Program-made: the position numbers and the translations under genes
Origin: Streptomyces griseomycini
Lineage (GTDB): Bacteria > Actinomycetota > Actinomycetes > Streptomycetales > Streptomycetaceae
DNA length: 64,000 bases
Direction: 5' to 3'
Assembly (NCBI RefSeq): GCF_014203535.1
Contig: NZ_JACHJI010000014.1
Span: forward strand, 1 to 64,000
In this document: in pieces, positions 25,581 through 35,416 of the stretch
How positions within the stretch are numbered: the stretch's first letter is position 1
How the letters are laid out: the number at the start of each line of letters is the position of its first letter
Notes under the pieces: model-generated
Databases searched by the model: none
What the model saw: only the letters and a program-made list of their open reading frames with translations
Told to the model about the DNA's origin: nothing

Positions 25581-27464
25581 TCAGGGCGTGAACACCACCG
25601 GCCTCGGCGGTGTCGGCATGTCGGCGCCGATGAAGAAGCCGGTGTGCGGGGGCTGGTTGTAACCGGTGTTCTGCCAGGCCAGGGACGTGCGGTACAGGGT
25701 GTCGTGCAGCAGCGTCGTGATCCTGGTGTCCGTGTCGTGCGGGGTGGAGTAGATGCGCAGCGCCCTGTTGTCACCGGTGCGCCAGACGACCTCCTCGCGC
25801 CAGTCGCCGAGGATGTCGCCGGACAGGGCGGGCGTGGACTTGGTGCCGTTGTTGGGCGAGACGCCGGAGCCGGTCAGCAGGCGGGTGTCGGAGGACGTGC
25901 CGTACTTGTCGATGCGGGTGCCGTCGAGGAGTTCGCGCACGGGGTCGCCGTCCCACCAGGCGAGGAAGTTGGCGGAGGACGGCTTGCGGCCCTTGGGGGC
26001 GCCGCCCTCGTCGCGGACGGAGCCGTCGGACGAGGACCACATCTCCGGGCCCGAGCTGCCCGGCCAGACGTCCGCGGCGACGCCGCGGCCGTTGTCGCAG
26101 CAGGCGCCGAGCTTCCAGCGGACCGCGCCGTTCGCGGGGTCGACGTAGAGGGCGGCGGGCTGGCTGGTGGACTCGGAGACCTTGTAGTACTCCAGGCCGG
26201 AGGTGGACGGGTCGAGGTCGCCGAGGTGCTGGGCGTCACCGTGGCCGGTCCTCGTGGTCCACAGGGCGTCGCCGTCGTCGTCGACGGCCATCGCCCCGTA
26301 GACGATCTCGTCCCGGCCGTCGTTGTCGACGTCCCCGACGGAGAGGCTGTGGGAGCCCTGGCCGTCGTAGCCCTTGCCCTTGTCGGTGGAGGAGTCGGTG
26401 TCGAAGGTCCAGCGGCGGGTGAAGGAGCCGTTCCGCCAGTCCCAGGCGGCGATCACCGTGCGGGTGTAGTAGCCGCGGGCCATGATCAGGGAGGGGCGGG
26501 CGCCGTCCAGGTAGGCGGTGCCCGCGAGGAAGCGGTCGACGCGGTTGCCGTAGGAGTCGCCCCAGGAGGAGACGGTGCCGCGGGCCGGGACGTAGTCGAC
26601 GGTGCCCATCGCCCTGCCGGTCCGCCCGTCGAACATGGTGAGGTACTCGGGGCCGGACAGGACGTAGCCCGAGGAGTTGCGGTGGTCGGCGGAAGGGCTG
26701 CCGATGACGGCGCCGGTGCCGTCCTTGGTGCCGTCGGCGGTCTTCACGGCGACCTCGGCCCTGCCGTCGCCGTCGTAGTCGTACGCCTGGAACTGCGTGT
26801 AGTGCGCGCCCGAGCGGATGTTGCGGCCCAGGTCGATGCGCCACAGCCGGGTGCCGTCGAGCTTGACGCCGTCGACGACGGTGTTGCCGGTGTAGCCGGA
26901 CTGGGAGTTGTCCTTGGCGTTGGTGGGCTGCCACTTCAGCACGAAGTCCAGGGCGCCGTCGCCGTCCAGGTCGGCGACCGAGGCGTCGTTGGCCTCGTAG
27001 GTGTAGGAGACGCCGTCGGGGGTGGTGCCGCCGGCGGGCGGGGACAGGGGCACGTCCTTGTAGCCGGTGCGGAACTGGACGGCGTGGACCGAGTCGCCCT
27101 GCTCGACGCCGTTCACGACGGCGCGGACCGTGTAGTCGGCGTGGGCGGGGCCGCCGGAGTGGAAGAAGGTGGTGGAGCGGGTGACCGGATTGGAGTTGAC
27201 CTTCGTGCCGGCCCGGTAGACGTTGAAGGAGACGTCGTCCGGGTCGGTGCCCAGCCAGCGCCAGCTGACCAGGTTGCCGCTGCCGGTGTGGACGCTGACG
27301 ACGCCCCGGTCGAGCTTCTCGACCTGCCGCGCGGTGGCGGCTTCGGCGGGGTCGCCGGACAGCGCCGTCAGACCGGCGCCGGCCAGCGTCGCCGCGGCGA
27401 GCGCCGCCGGGAGCGCCGCGGGGAGGAAGCCACGGCGTCTGCGGTGCCTGTGGGGGTGGGTCAC
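25581..27464 (-). CDS. Secreted rhamnogalacturonan lyase, PL11 family
   Basis: A 627-residue exported enzyme that cleaves the rhamnogalacturonan-I backbone of pectin by beta-elimination. A long Arg/His-rich signal with a twin-arginine-like RRRRGFLP is followed by AALAAATLAGAGL and ends near AEAATA. The mature part has the PL11 arrangement: an N-terminal strand domain (RQVEKLDRGVVSVHTGSGN, VSWRWLGTDPDDVSFNVYR) and an eight-bladed propeller with Ca-binding loops (DLDGDGALDFVLKW, DYDGDGRAEVAVKT, DVDNDGRDEIVYGA). The GTG at 27464 has AGGAGG 8 nt upstream. It stands as a single-gene unit; no CBM is attached. Confidence 0.92.
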   Translation of the reverse strand: MTHPHRHRRRRGFLPAALPAALAAATLAGAGLTALSGDPAEAATARQVEKLDRGVVSVHTGSGNLVSWRWLGTDPDDVSFNVYRAGTKVNSNPVTRSTTFFHSGGPAHADYTVRAVVNGVEQGDSVHAVQFRTGYKDVPLSPPAGGTTPDGVSYTYEANDASVADLDGDGALDFVLKWQPTNAKDNSQSGYTGNTVVDGVKLDGTRLWRIDLGRNIRSGAHYTQFQAYDYDGDGRAEVAVKTADGTKDGTGAVIGSPSADHRNSSGYVLSGPEYLTMFDGRTGRAMGTVDYVPARGTVSSWGDSYGNRVDRFLAGTAYLDGARPSLIMARGYYTRTVIAAWDWRNGSFTRRWTFDTDSSTDKGKGYDGQGSHSLSVGDVDNDGRDEIVYGAMAVDDDGDALWTTRTGHGDAQHLGDLDPSTSGLEYYKVSESTSQPAALYVDPANGAVRWKLGACCDNGRGVAADVWPGSSGPEMWSSSDGSVRDEGGAPKGRKPSSANFLAWWDGDPVRELLDGTRIDKYGTSSDTRLLTGSGVSPNNGTKSTPALSGDILGDWREEVVWRTGDNRALRIYSTPHDTDTRITTLLHDTLYRTSLAWQNTGYNQPPHTGFFIGADMPTPPRPVVFTP

Positions 27465-27544
27465 GGGGCGGACCTCCTGCGAGGACGGATGGGTTCCGTC
27501 CCTCGGTCGCCACCGGTGCGCTCCGGGTTGCCGCTGTGTTCGGG

Positions 27545-28288
27545 TCACAGCGGCTTCCGGAAGGCCCTGAGGGTGAACACGGGGTCCGGGCGGGGCCGGT
27601 CCTGGTCGGGAAGCTCGGCCAGCCGGGCGGCGAAGCGTTCGGCGATCGGTTCGCCGGGGGGCAGGGTGACGAACCAGCCGCGGCGCAGGTCGGCGATGGT
27701 GCGGCGGGGGCTGCGGCCCTGCCCGTGCCCCCGGAAGCGGGCCTGCCCGGCCGGGAGCAGGCCGTGCTCGGCGGCGCGGGCCGCGACGGCGTCGGCGGCG
27801 TCGGGCACCGGGCTGCGCGGGCGGGCGGCGAGGACGGCGTCGATGTCGCTGCCGACGTTGTGGGAGGCGCCCTTGTCGACGGTGGTGACGTAGACCCCGC
27901 CGGGCCGCAGGACGCGGGCGCACTCGCCGACGACGGCCCGCACGTCCTCGGGGCCGGGCAGGAGGTGCAGCAGCCACACGCTGACCACGGCGTCGAACCG
28001 GGCGTCGGCGAACGGCAGCCGGCGGCTGTCGGCGCGGACCACGGCACCGGGCAGACGGACGGCGGCCATGCGGGTCATCGCCGGGGCGAGGTCGGCGCCG
28101 GTCACCCGCAGGCCGCCGCGGGCGGCGGCGAACCGCCGGGTCACGATGCCGGTGCCGCAGGCCACGTCCAGCAGGTCACGCGCCTGCTCCGGCACCAGGT
28201 CCAGTACGGCCGCCGCGGCGGCGCCGGCGCGTGGCTCACCGCCGCGCAGGGCGTCGTAGTGTGCCGCTTCCTCGTCGTAGTCCAGCAC
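27545..28288 (-). CDS. SAM-dependent methyltransferase (UbiE/UbiG-like)
   Basis: A 247-residue class I methyltransferase with DLLDVACGTGIVTRRFA (motif I), VTGADLAPAMTRMA (motif II acid) and FDAVVSVWLLHLLPGPEDV with RVLRPGGVYV. It begins with a GTG 5 nt after the stop of the pterin dehydratase gene, so the two are co-transcribed. The acceptor is unknown. Confidence 0.88.
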   Translation of the reverse strand: MLDYDEEAAHYDALRGGEPRAGAAAAAVLDLVPEQARDLLDVACGTGIVTRRFAAARGGLRVTGADLAPAMTRMAAVRLPGAVVRADSRRLPFADARFDAVVSVWLLHLLPGPEDVRAVVGECARVLRPGGVYVTTVDKGASHNVGSDIDAVLAARPRSPVPDAADAVAARAAEHGLLPAGQARFRGHGQGRSPRRTIADLRRGWFVTLPPGEPIAERFAARLAELPDQDRPRPDPVFTLRAFRKPL

Positions 28289-28293
28289 GCGCC

Positions 28294-28599
28294 TCAGTGT
28301 GCACCGTGTCCGGGGGCCAGGTCCTCCACCTTGCGGGCGAGCTCGATGTCCTTCTCGGTGACGGCACCGCCCGCGCTGTGGGTGTGCACGGACAGCGACA
28401 CGGTGTCGTACCCGAGGGTGAGGTCGGAGTGGTGGTCGAGCTCCTCCTGCACCTGGGCGATGTGGACGACCATCGCCGTCGCCGCGAAGTGCGACCCCAG
28501 CCGGTAGGAGCGGGTGAGGCGGTCCCCGTCGAGCGACCAGCCCGGCAGTTCGGCCAGCCGGTCCTCGACCTCCTTCTGCGACAGCGGTTCGACGGGCAT
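28294..28599 (-). CDS. 4a-hydroxytetrahydrobiopterin dehydratase (pterin-4-alpha-carbinolamine dehydratase)
   Basis: A 101-residue protein of normal length for the PhhB/PCD family, which dehydrates 4a-hydroxy-tetrahydropterin formed by aromatic amino-acid hydroxylases. Seen: SQKEVEDRLAELPGWSL, then the active-site stretch VQEELDHHSDLTLGYDTVSL and HTHSAGGAVTEKDIELA. AAGGAG precedes the ATG. It is first in a two-gene unit with a methyltransferase and diverges from an XRE regulator. No aromatic hydroxylase is nearby. Confidence 0.93.
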   Translation of the reverse strand: MPVEPLSQKEVEDRLAELPGWSLDGDRLTRSYRLGSHFAATAMVVHIAQVQEELDHHSDLTLGYDTVSLSVHTHSAGGAVTEKDIELARKVEDLAPGHGAH

Positions 28600-28740
28600 G
28601 GGCTGCGCTCCTTCGCCGGTTCGGTCCCCTCGTCGCTCCCGTACGGGGCTCGTCTCTCAGGCTGCCACAGAAGGGCGCCGGGGACCCGGCCAGGAGCGTG
28701 CGGCTCCCCGGAACGGCCGTTTCTCGACTACGGTCCGGGC

Positions 28741-29562
28741 ATGACCACTGCCATGTCCTGTACCGCTTCCACCGTCGACGGCGTGGGCCCGCTGCTGCGG
28801 GCCTGGCGGGAGCAGCGGCGGGTCAGCCAGCTGGAACTGGCCCTGCGCGCCGACTCCTCCGCCCGGCACATCAGCTTCATCGAGACCGGCCGTTCCCGGC
28901 CCAGCGAGGAGATGGTGCTGCGGCTGGCCGAGCACCTGGACGTCCCGGTGCGGGAACGCAACGCGCTGCTGCTGGCGGCGGGTTACGCGCCCCGGTTCCC
29001 GCAGACCCCGCTGGACGATCCGGCGCTGAAGGTGCTGCGGGACGGCATCGAGCGGTTGCTCGGGGGCTTCGAGCCGTATCCGGCGCTGGTGGTGGACGCG
29101 ATGTACGACGTCGTGGCGGCCAACCGGGGTGTCACGATGCTGTTCGACGGGGTGCCCGAGTCGCTGCTGGAGCCGCCGCTGAACGCGGTGCGGCTCACGC
29201 TGCACCCGCAGGGGCTGGCGCCGCGCATCCTGAACCTGCGGGAGTGGCGCGGGCACCTGCTGGAGCAGATGGAACGGCAGATCGCGCTGCGCCGGTCCGA
29301 GCCGCTGCGGGCGCTGTACGAGGAGGTGGCGGCCTTCCCGGTGCCGGAGTCCGGCGAGGGGATCGGGGAGGAACCGGCGGAGCCGGTGGCGTACTTCGCG
29401 CTGCCGATGCTGATCGAGCACGAGGGACGGACGCTGTCGTTCGTGTCGTCGATCTCCACGTTCAACACGCCCATGGACGTGACCGTCGCCGAGCTGGCCG
29501 TGGAGACGCTCCTCCCGGCGGACCCGGCGACGGCCAAGTACCTTCAGTCCTGGTTGAGCTGA
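28741..29562 (+). CDS. XRE-family regulator with MmyB-like ligand domain
   Basis: A 273-residue regulator. The HTH spans residues ~15-72 (LLRAWREQRRVSQLELALRA, SARHISFIETGRSRPSEEMV). The C-terminal part (YPALVVDAMYDVVAANRG, LNLREWRGHLLEQM, FVSSISTFNTPMDVTVAEL) is the PAS-like MmyB domain, which in related proteins binds fatty acids. The last 19 bp overlap the convergent membrane-protein gene. Confidence 0.92.
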   Translation: MTTAMSCTASTVDGVGPLLRAWREQRRVSQLELALRADSSARHISFIETGRSRPSEEMVLRLAEHLDVPVRERNALLLAAGYAPRFPQTPLDDPALKVLRDGIERLLGGFEPYPALVVDAMYDVVAANRGVTMLFDGVPESLLEPPLNAVRLTLHPQGLAPRILNLREWRGHLLEQMERQIALRRSEPLRALYEEVAAFPVPESGEGIGEEPAEPVAYFALPMLIEHEGRTLSFVSSISTFNTPMDVTVAELAVETLLPADPATAKYLQSWLS

Positions 29563-29969
29563 CGTGCCTTCAGCGCCATGTGCTGGAGCAGGGCGAAGCC
29601 GGCCACGGTCAGGGCCTGGAGGACCGTCCAGACCGCGCCCGCCGTGGTCGGGGTGAGCCAGAGCGCGAGGGCGGCGAGGCTCACCGCCGTCCAGGCGAGG
29701 TTGGCCTCGACGACGATCCGCACGCCGAGGGTCGGCGGGTGCGGCCGGGAGGCCACCAGGCCCACGCCGGCCGCGTACACCGCGAGGAACGCGCCGAGCC
29801 CGAGGAGCAGGCCGGAGCCGGCGCCGAGGAAGCGCCCGAGCGGGCCGGAGAGGGCGAGGTAGGCGAGCGCGTTGGCGCCGGTCACCACGGCGTCGAGGGT
29901 CAGGAAGCGGCGCAGCGCGGTGTGCGGCTCCGTGGTCCGGGCGAGTGCGGTGAGCTGGGTCGCGGACAT
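29544..29969 (-). CDS. Small integral membrane protein, four predicted membrane segments
   Basis: A 141-residue protein with about four hydrophobic segments (LTLDAVVTGANALAYLAL, GSGLLLGLGAFLAVYAAGV, NLAWTAVSLAALALWL, VLQALTVAGFALLQHMAL). This layout resembles small SPW-repeat-like or DoxX-like actinobacterial membrane proteins, but I do not recognise the family with certainty. GGAGGG lies 9 nt before the ATG at 29969. It diverges from an XRE regulator with a palindrome between the two, which may control it. Confidence 0.8.
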   Translation of the reverse strand: MSATQLTALARTTEPHTALRRFLTLDAVVTGANALAYLALSGPLGRFLGAGSGLLLGLGAFLAVYAAGVGLVASRPHPPTLGVRIVVEANLAWTAVSLAALALWLTPTTAGAVWTVLQALTVAGFALLQHMALKARQLNQD

Positions 29970-30084
29970 GACGAGTAACCCTCCGACGGGATCGGTTGCG
30001 GCGGCCGGTGCCGGGTTCCGGGCCGGAGTGCGCCGGCCCGGAACCCGGTGTCCCCACGATCGCCCGGGAGGCGTGGCCCGGTCG

Positions 30085-30101
30085 ATTACCCGCGGGGTAA
30101 T
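30085..30101. promoter_or_regulatory. 17-bp palindrome between membrane protein and XRE genes
   Basis: ATTACCC, GCG, GGGTAAT: perfect 7-bp arms in the 222-bp divergent spacer, 116 bp from the membrane-protein start and 91 bp from the XRE start. The position suits an operator for the XRE protein. Confidence 0.5.
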
Positions 30102-30191
30102 GCCGCACGGGCCGTTGCCCCGCAACGCGTGAGAGCGGCGGAGGAACATGACAGACTGACCGCAGACCGGGGCGCGTTGGGGAGGCGTGGC

Positions 30192-31055
30192 GTGAGTGAG
30201 CGGCGGGCCGCACCCACCGTGGGCCAGGTGGTGCTGGGAAGGCGGCTGCAGGAGCTGCGGGAGGCGGCGGGCCTCGGACGGGAGGAGGCCGCCCGGATCC
30301 TGCGGGTGGCGCCCGCGACCGTCCGCCGGATGGAGACCGCCGAGGTCGCGCTGAAGGTCCCGTACGTCCAGGTCCTGCTGGCCGCGTACGGGGTGCCCGG
30401 GGACGAGGCGGAGGCGTTCGTCGCGCTCGTGGAGGAGGCGAACCGGCCGGGCTGGTGGCAGCGGTACCACGACGTGCTGCCGGAGTGGTTCAGCCTGTAC
30501 GTGAGCCTGGAGGGCGCCGCCCGGATCATCCGGTCCTACGAGCCGCACTTCGTGCCGGGGCTGCTGCAGACCGAGGAGTACGCGCGTGCCGTCCTGGAGG
30601 CCGGGACGATCGGGACCGCCGGACCCGCGGCGGTCGAGCGGCACGTGTCGCTGCGCATGGAGCGCCAGCGGCTCCTGGAGCGCCCGGATCCGCCCCACCT
30701 GTGGGTGGTCATGGAGGAGACGGTGCTGCGGCGTCCGGTGAGCGTCGACGGCCGGGTGATGCGCGACCAGCTCGACAAGCTCCTGGAGTGGTCCGCGCGG
30801 GACCGGATCACGCTCCAGGTCGCCGAGTTCGCCGACGGCCCGCACCCGGGGACGTACGCGCCGTTCTCGCTGTTCCGGTTCGCCGAGCCGGAGCTGCCGG
30901 ACATGGTGTTCACCGAGTACCTGACGGGCGCCCTGTACCTGGACTCCCGCAAGGAGGTCTCGGCGCACCTGGAGGTCCTGGACCACATGACGGCGCGGGC
31001 CGCGTCGACCCAGCGCACGGAGAAACTGCTGCGGGAGCGGCGGGAGAGCCACTGA
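30192..31055 (+). CDS. XRE-family regulator with DUF5753 ligand domain
   Basis: A 287-residue Streptomyces-type regulator. HTH at ~8-65 (GRRLQELREAAGLGREEAAR, PATVRRMETAEVALKVPYVQ), then the DUF5753 (Scr1-like) part: SLYVSLEGAARIIRSYEPHF, VPGLLQTEEYARAVL, RMERQRLLERPDPPHLWVVM and PGTYAPFSLFRF. The GTG at 30192 has GGAGG 6 nt upstream. In most relatives a small DUF397 gene follows; here a DUF574 methyltransferase follows 115 nt later. Confidence 0.92.
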   Translation: MSERRAAPTVGQVVLGRRLQELREAAGLGREEAARILRVAPATVRRMETAEVALKVPYVQVLLAAYGVPGDEAEAFVALVEEANRPGWWQRYHDVLPEWFSLYVSLEGAARIIRSYEPHFVPGLLQTEEYARAVLEAGTIGTAGPAAVERHVSLRMERQRLLERPDPPHLWVVMEETVLRRPVSVDGRVMRDQLDKLLEWSARDRITLQVAEFADGPHPGTYAPFSLFRFAEPELPDMVFTEYLTGALYLDSRKEVSAHLEVLDHMTARAASTQRTEKLLRERRESH

Positions 31056-31097
31056 GCGGGCGGCCCCGCACTCCCCGGCCCGAGTGCGGCGCGCCGT

Positions 31098-31136
31098 GCA
31101 CCACCGGGTACGACACGTCCCGCACCACCGAGTACG
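31098..31136. repeat. Short direct repeat before methyltransferase gene
   Basis: GCACCACCGGGTACG (31098-31112) and GCACCACCGAGTACG (31122-31136) are spaced 24 bp start to start, about two helical turns, 35 bp before the following start codon. It could bind a dimeric regulator. Confidence 0.35.
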
Positions 31137-31170
31137 GCGAGCCTTCGCACCCACCAGGAGGAGACAGCGC

Positions 31171-31986
31171 ATGACCGGACCCGACGCCGCGCACGCCCCC
31201 GTCGACACCAGCCGCCCGCACCCGGCCCGCGTCTACGACTGGTGGCTCGGCGGCAAGGACAACTACCCGGTGGACGAGGAGCTGGCGCGGAAGATCCTCG
31301 CGGCGGACGACACGGCGGTGCGCGGGGCGCGCGCCAACCGCCGGTTCATGCACCGGGCCGTGCGCACCGTCGCCGAGGCGGGGATACGCCAGTTCCTGGA
31401 CATCGGCACGGGCATCCCCACGGAGCCCAATCTGCACCAGGTGGCGCAGGGCGTCGCGCCGGAGTCACGCGTGGTGTACGCGGACAACGACCCGATCGTG
31501 CTGCGGCACGCCGAGGCGCTGCTGCACGGCACCGCCGAGGGTTCCACGGAGTACGTGCACGCCGACGTCCGGGACGTGGACGCGCTGCTGCGCCGGGCCG
31601 GCGAGTCGCTGGACCTGGACCGGCCCGTGGCGCTGTCGCTGGTCGCGCTGACCCACTACCTGGACGACGATCCCGCCGGGGACGACGTGTACGGCCTGCT
31701 GGAGCGGTACGTCGCCGCCCTCGCGCCGGGCAGCCACCTGATCCTGTCCCAGGTCACCCCGGACCTGAACCCGGCGGCCGTCGAGCAGGCGGCGAACCTC
31801 TTCCGGCGCGGCGGCACCCCCTTCCACCCGCGTTCGCTGGCCGGGTTCTCCCGCTTCTTCACCGGGCTGGAGCTGCTGGGTCCGGGGGTGATCCCGGTGC
31901 ACGGATGGCGCCCGGAGGAGGAGGACGTGGCGGCCCAGGCGGAGGGAATCGTGCCGGTCTACGCGGGCGTCGCCCGCAAGCCGTGA
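31171..31986 (+). CDS. SAM-dependent methyltransferase, DUF574 family
   Basis: A 271-residue protein of a family expanded in Streptomyces. Characteristic motifs: PHPARVYDWWLGGKDNYPVD at the N-terminus, RQFLDIGTGIPTEPNLHQVA for SAM binding, VVYADNDPIVLRHAEALL, and LMLSLVALTHYLDDD-like ALSLVALTHYLDDD. AGGAGGAGA precedes the ATG. The substrate is unknown; genes of this family often sit by XRE/DUF5753 regulators, as here. Confidence 0.9.
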   Translation: MTGPDAAHAPVDTSRPHPARVYDWWLGGKDNYPVDEELARKILAADDTAVRGARANRRFMHRAVRTVAEAGIRQFLDIGTGIPTEPNLHQVAQGVAPESRVVYADNDPIVLRHAEALLHGTAEGSTEYVHADVRDVDALLRRAGESLDLDRPVALSLVALTHYLDDDPAGDDVYGLLERYVAALAPGSHLILSQVTPDLNPAAVEQAANLFRRGGTPFHPRSLAGFSRFFTGLELLGPGVIPVHGWRPEEEDVAAQAEGIVPVYAGVARKP

Positions 31987-32034
31987 CCGGACGGCCCCGC
32001 CCGGGTCGTCCCTGAGCGCCGGGAGCGGCGGGAG

Positions 32035-32066
32035 CGCCTCCGGGAGTCCGCGGCCCCCCGGAGGCG
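32035..32066. terminator. Bidirectional hairpin between methyltransferase and dnaK
   Basis: CGCCTCCGGG and CCCGGAGGCG form a perfect 10-bp stem with a 12-nt loop, between the two convergent stops. Confidence 0.65.
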
Positions 32067-32071
32067 GCCCG

Positions 32072-33946
<1,875 letters not shown>

Positions 33947-33992
33947 CGCCGTCCCCTTCCGCCGTTCCGCCAGGGTACCTCTCCGGACTTCC

Positions 33993-34044
33993 AGCACAAA
34001 ACTTGAGCGGGCCGTTGTCAATAGTTTGAACGGTCGCTTGTCAA
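33993..34044 (-). promoter_or_regulatory. Candidate dnaK promoter region with two TTGACA boxes
   Basis: On the minus strand TTGACA occurs at 34044-34039 and again at 34021-34016. The second is followed after 17 bp by TGTGCT (33998-33993), a possible -10, giving a leader of about 40 nt. A CTTGAG hexamer (plus strand 34002-34007), one half of the HspR HAIR element, lies between the boxes of the second promoter; the matching half is absent. The first box overlaps the stop codon of the upstream gene. Confidence 0.45.
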
Positions 34045-34811
34045 CCGGCCAGTCGGCGGAAGCGGCGGGCGCGGGCGGGCCCGGTGGGAGGGGCGGCGCG
34101 CAGTTCCACGGCGCGCCGCGGGCGGTCGGTGATCAGCACGTCCACCCGCGGGTCGGTGAGGAAGCCTCGCAGCGCCGCGTCCTCGTTGACCGTCCACACC
34201 ATGGTGAACAGCCCGCCCCGGGCCGCCTCGCGCAGCACCGTGGCGCGGGCCAGGCGCTGGTGCACGGCGACCCCGTGGGCCCCGCAGGCGCGGACGCGGC
34301 GCATCGGCAGCAGTTCGCCGACCCGGGTCGCCACCAGCCGGCCGCGGGCGACCTCCCGGCCGTCCCGGCCGAGCGACAGCGCGGTGCGCACCCGGGGGAA
34401 GGCCGCCCTGATCGCGGCGACGGAACGGTCCTCCAGGGTGGTGGCCACGAAGCCGTCCTCGCCGAGCAGGGCGGTCGCGCGGTCGATCAGCTCCCGCTCG
34501 TGGCCGGTCTCCTTCAGGTCCAGGTGGCCGACGAGCCTCCCGGCGACCAGCGCCATCACGTCGTCCACGACGGGCACGGGACGGCCGGCGCGCGCGTTCA
34601 GCTCCGCGTGGGTGAGCGTGGACAGCAGGGGCCCGGTGCGGCCCACCCGGGGGTCGTGGTGGACGACGAAGACACCGTCCGCGGTGCGCCGGACGTCGAA
34701 CTCGACGTACTCGGCGCCGGACGCGAGCGCGTCCTCGTACGCCTCCCAGGTGGCCGGGGCGGCGCGTTCGGATCCTCCCCGGTGGGCGGAGACGGCGGGG
34801 CGTGGCGTCAT
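34041..34811 (-). CDS. Glycerophosphodiester phosphodiesterase family protein
   Basis: A 256-residue TIM-barrel enzyme that hydrolyses glycerophosphodiesters to glycerol-3-phosphate and an alcohol. The N-terminal SAHRGGSERAAPATWEAY gives the catalytic His/Arg; YVEFDVRRTADGVFVVHHDP carries the metal-binding Glu/Asp and second catalytic His; LVGHLDLKE supplies a later ligand. No signal peptide, hence cytoplasmic. The gene precedes dnaK on the same strand, and its stop overlaps the first TTGACA box. Confidence 0.9.
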   Translation of the reverse strand: MTPRPAVSAHRGGSERAAPATWEAYEDALASGAEYVEFDVRRTADGVFVVHHDPRVGRTGPLLSTLTHAELNARAGRPVPVVDDVMALVAGRLVGHLDLKETGHERELIDRATALLGEDGFVATTLEDRSVAAIRAAFPRVRTALSLGRDGREVARGRLVATRVGELLPMRRVRACGAHGVAVHQRLARATVLREAARGGLFTMVWTVNEDAALRGFLTDPRVDVLITDRPRRAVELRAAPPTGPARARRFRRLAG

Positions 34812-34890
34812 GGCGGTCTGCTCCCGGAGGGGACGTGCCGCGGGCCGCCCCGGCTGGAGCGGCCCGCGGTGGCTCGACGCGGCGAGCGGG

Positions 34891-35319
34891 TCAGGCGAGC
34901 TTCGCCGTCAGGGTGATGTTCGTGCCCTTCAGGGCCTGGCTGACCGGGCAGTTCACCTTGGCGTCCTCGGCGGCGGCGGCGAAACCGGCCTCGTCCAGGC
35001 CGGGGACGGTGCCCTCGACCGTGAGGTGGATGCCGGTGATGCCCTCACCGGGCACGAAGGTGACGTCGGCGGAGGTGGTCAGCTTGGTCGGCGGGGTGCC
35101 GGCCTTGTCGAGGCCGTTGGAGAGGGCCATCGAGAAGCAGCTGGAGTGCGCGGCGGCGATCAGCTCCTCCGGGCTGGTCCTGCCGTTGGCCTCCTCGGCG
35201 CGCGACGCCCAGGTGACCGGCTGCTCGCCGATGCTGCCGGAGGAGTCGAAGGTGACGACCCCGCTGCCCTTGAAGAGACTGCCTTCCCAAACGGTGTGTG
35301 CGGAGCGCGTGGCTGCCAT
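34891..35319 (-). CDS. OsmC-family peroxiredoxin
   Basis: A 142-residue thiol peroxidase of the OsmC class, which reduces organic hydroperoxides. The two catalytic cysteines are in AAAHSSCFSMALSN and DAKVNCPVSQALKG, and the N-terminal WEGSLFKGSGVVTFDSSGS is typical. Length is normal. It lies 79 nt upstream of the phosphodiesterase gene on the same strand and may share its transcript. A stress-defence role fits the neighbouring dnaK. Confidence 0.93.
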   Translation of the reverse strand: MAATRSAHTVWEGSLFKGSGVVTFDSSGSIGEQPVTWASRAEEANGRTSPEELIAAAHSSCFSMALSNGLDKAGTPPTKLTTSADVTFVPGEGITGIHLTVEGTVPGLDEAGFAAAAEDAKVNCPVSQALKGTNITLTAKLA

Positions 35320-35416
35320 GACGCATCCTTTCGAAAATGTCCGGCCGTGTGTCCGGCGGTGCTCGGTCCGGGCCCCGTGTCACCGGGTGCCCTCCCCCAT
35401 CCGATCACATCACGGC

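Noticed and set aside
34002..34007. HspR HAIR element upstream of dnaK
   Set aside because: Only one CTTGAG half is present; the second half at the required spacing is missing.
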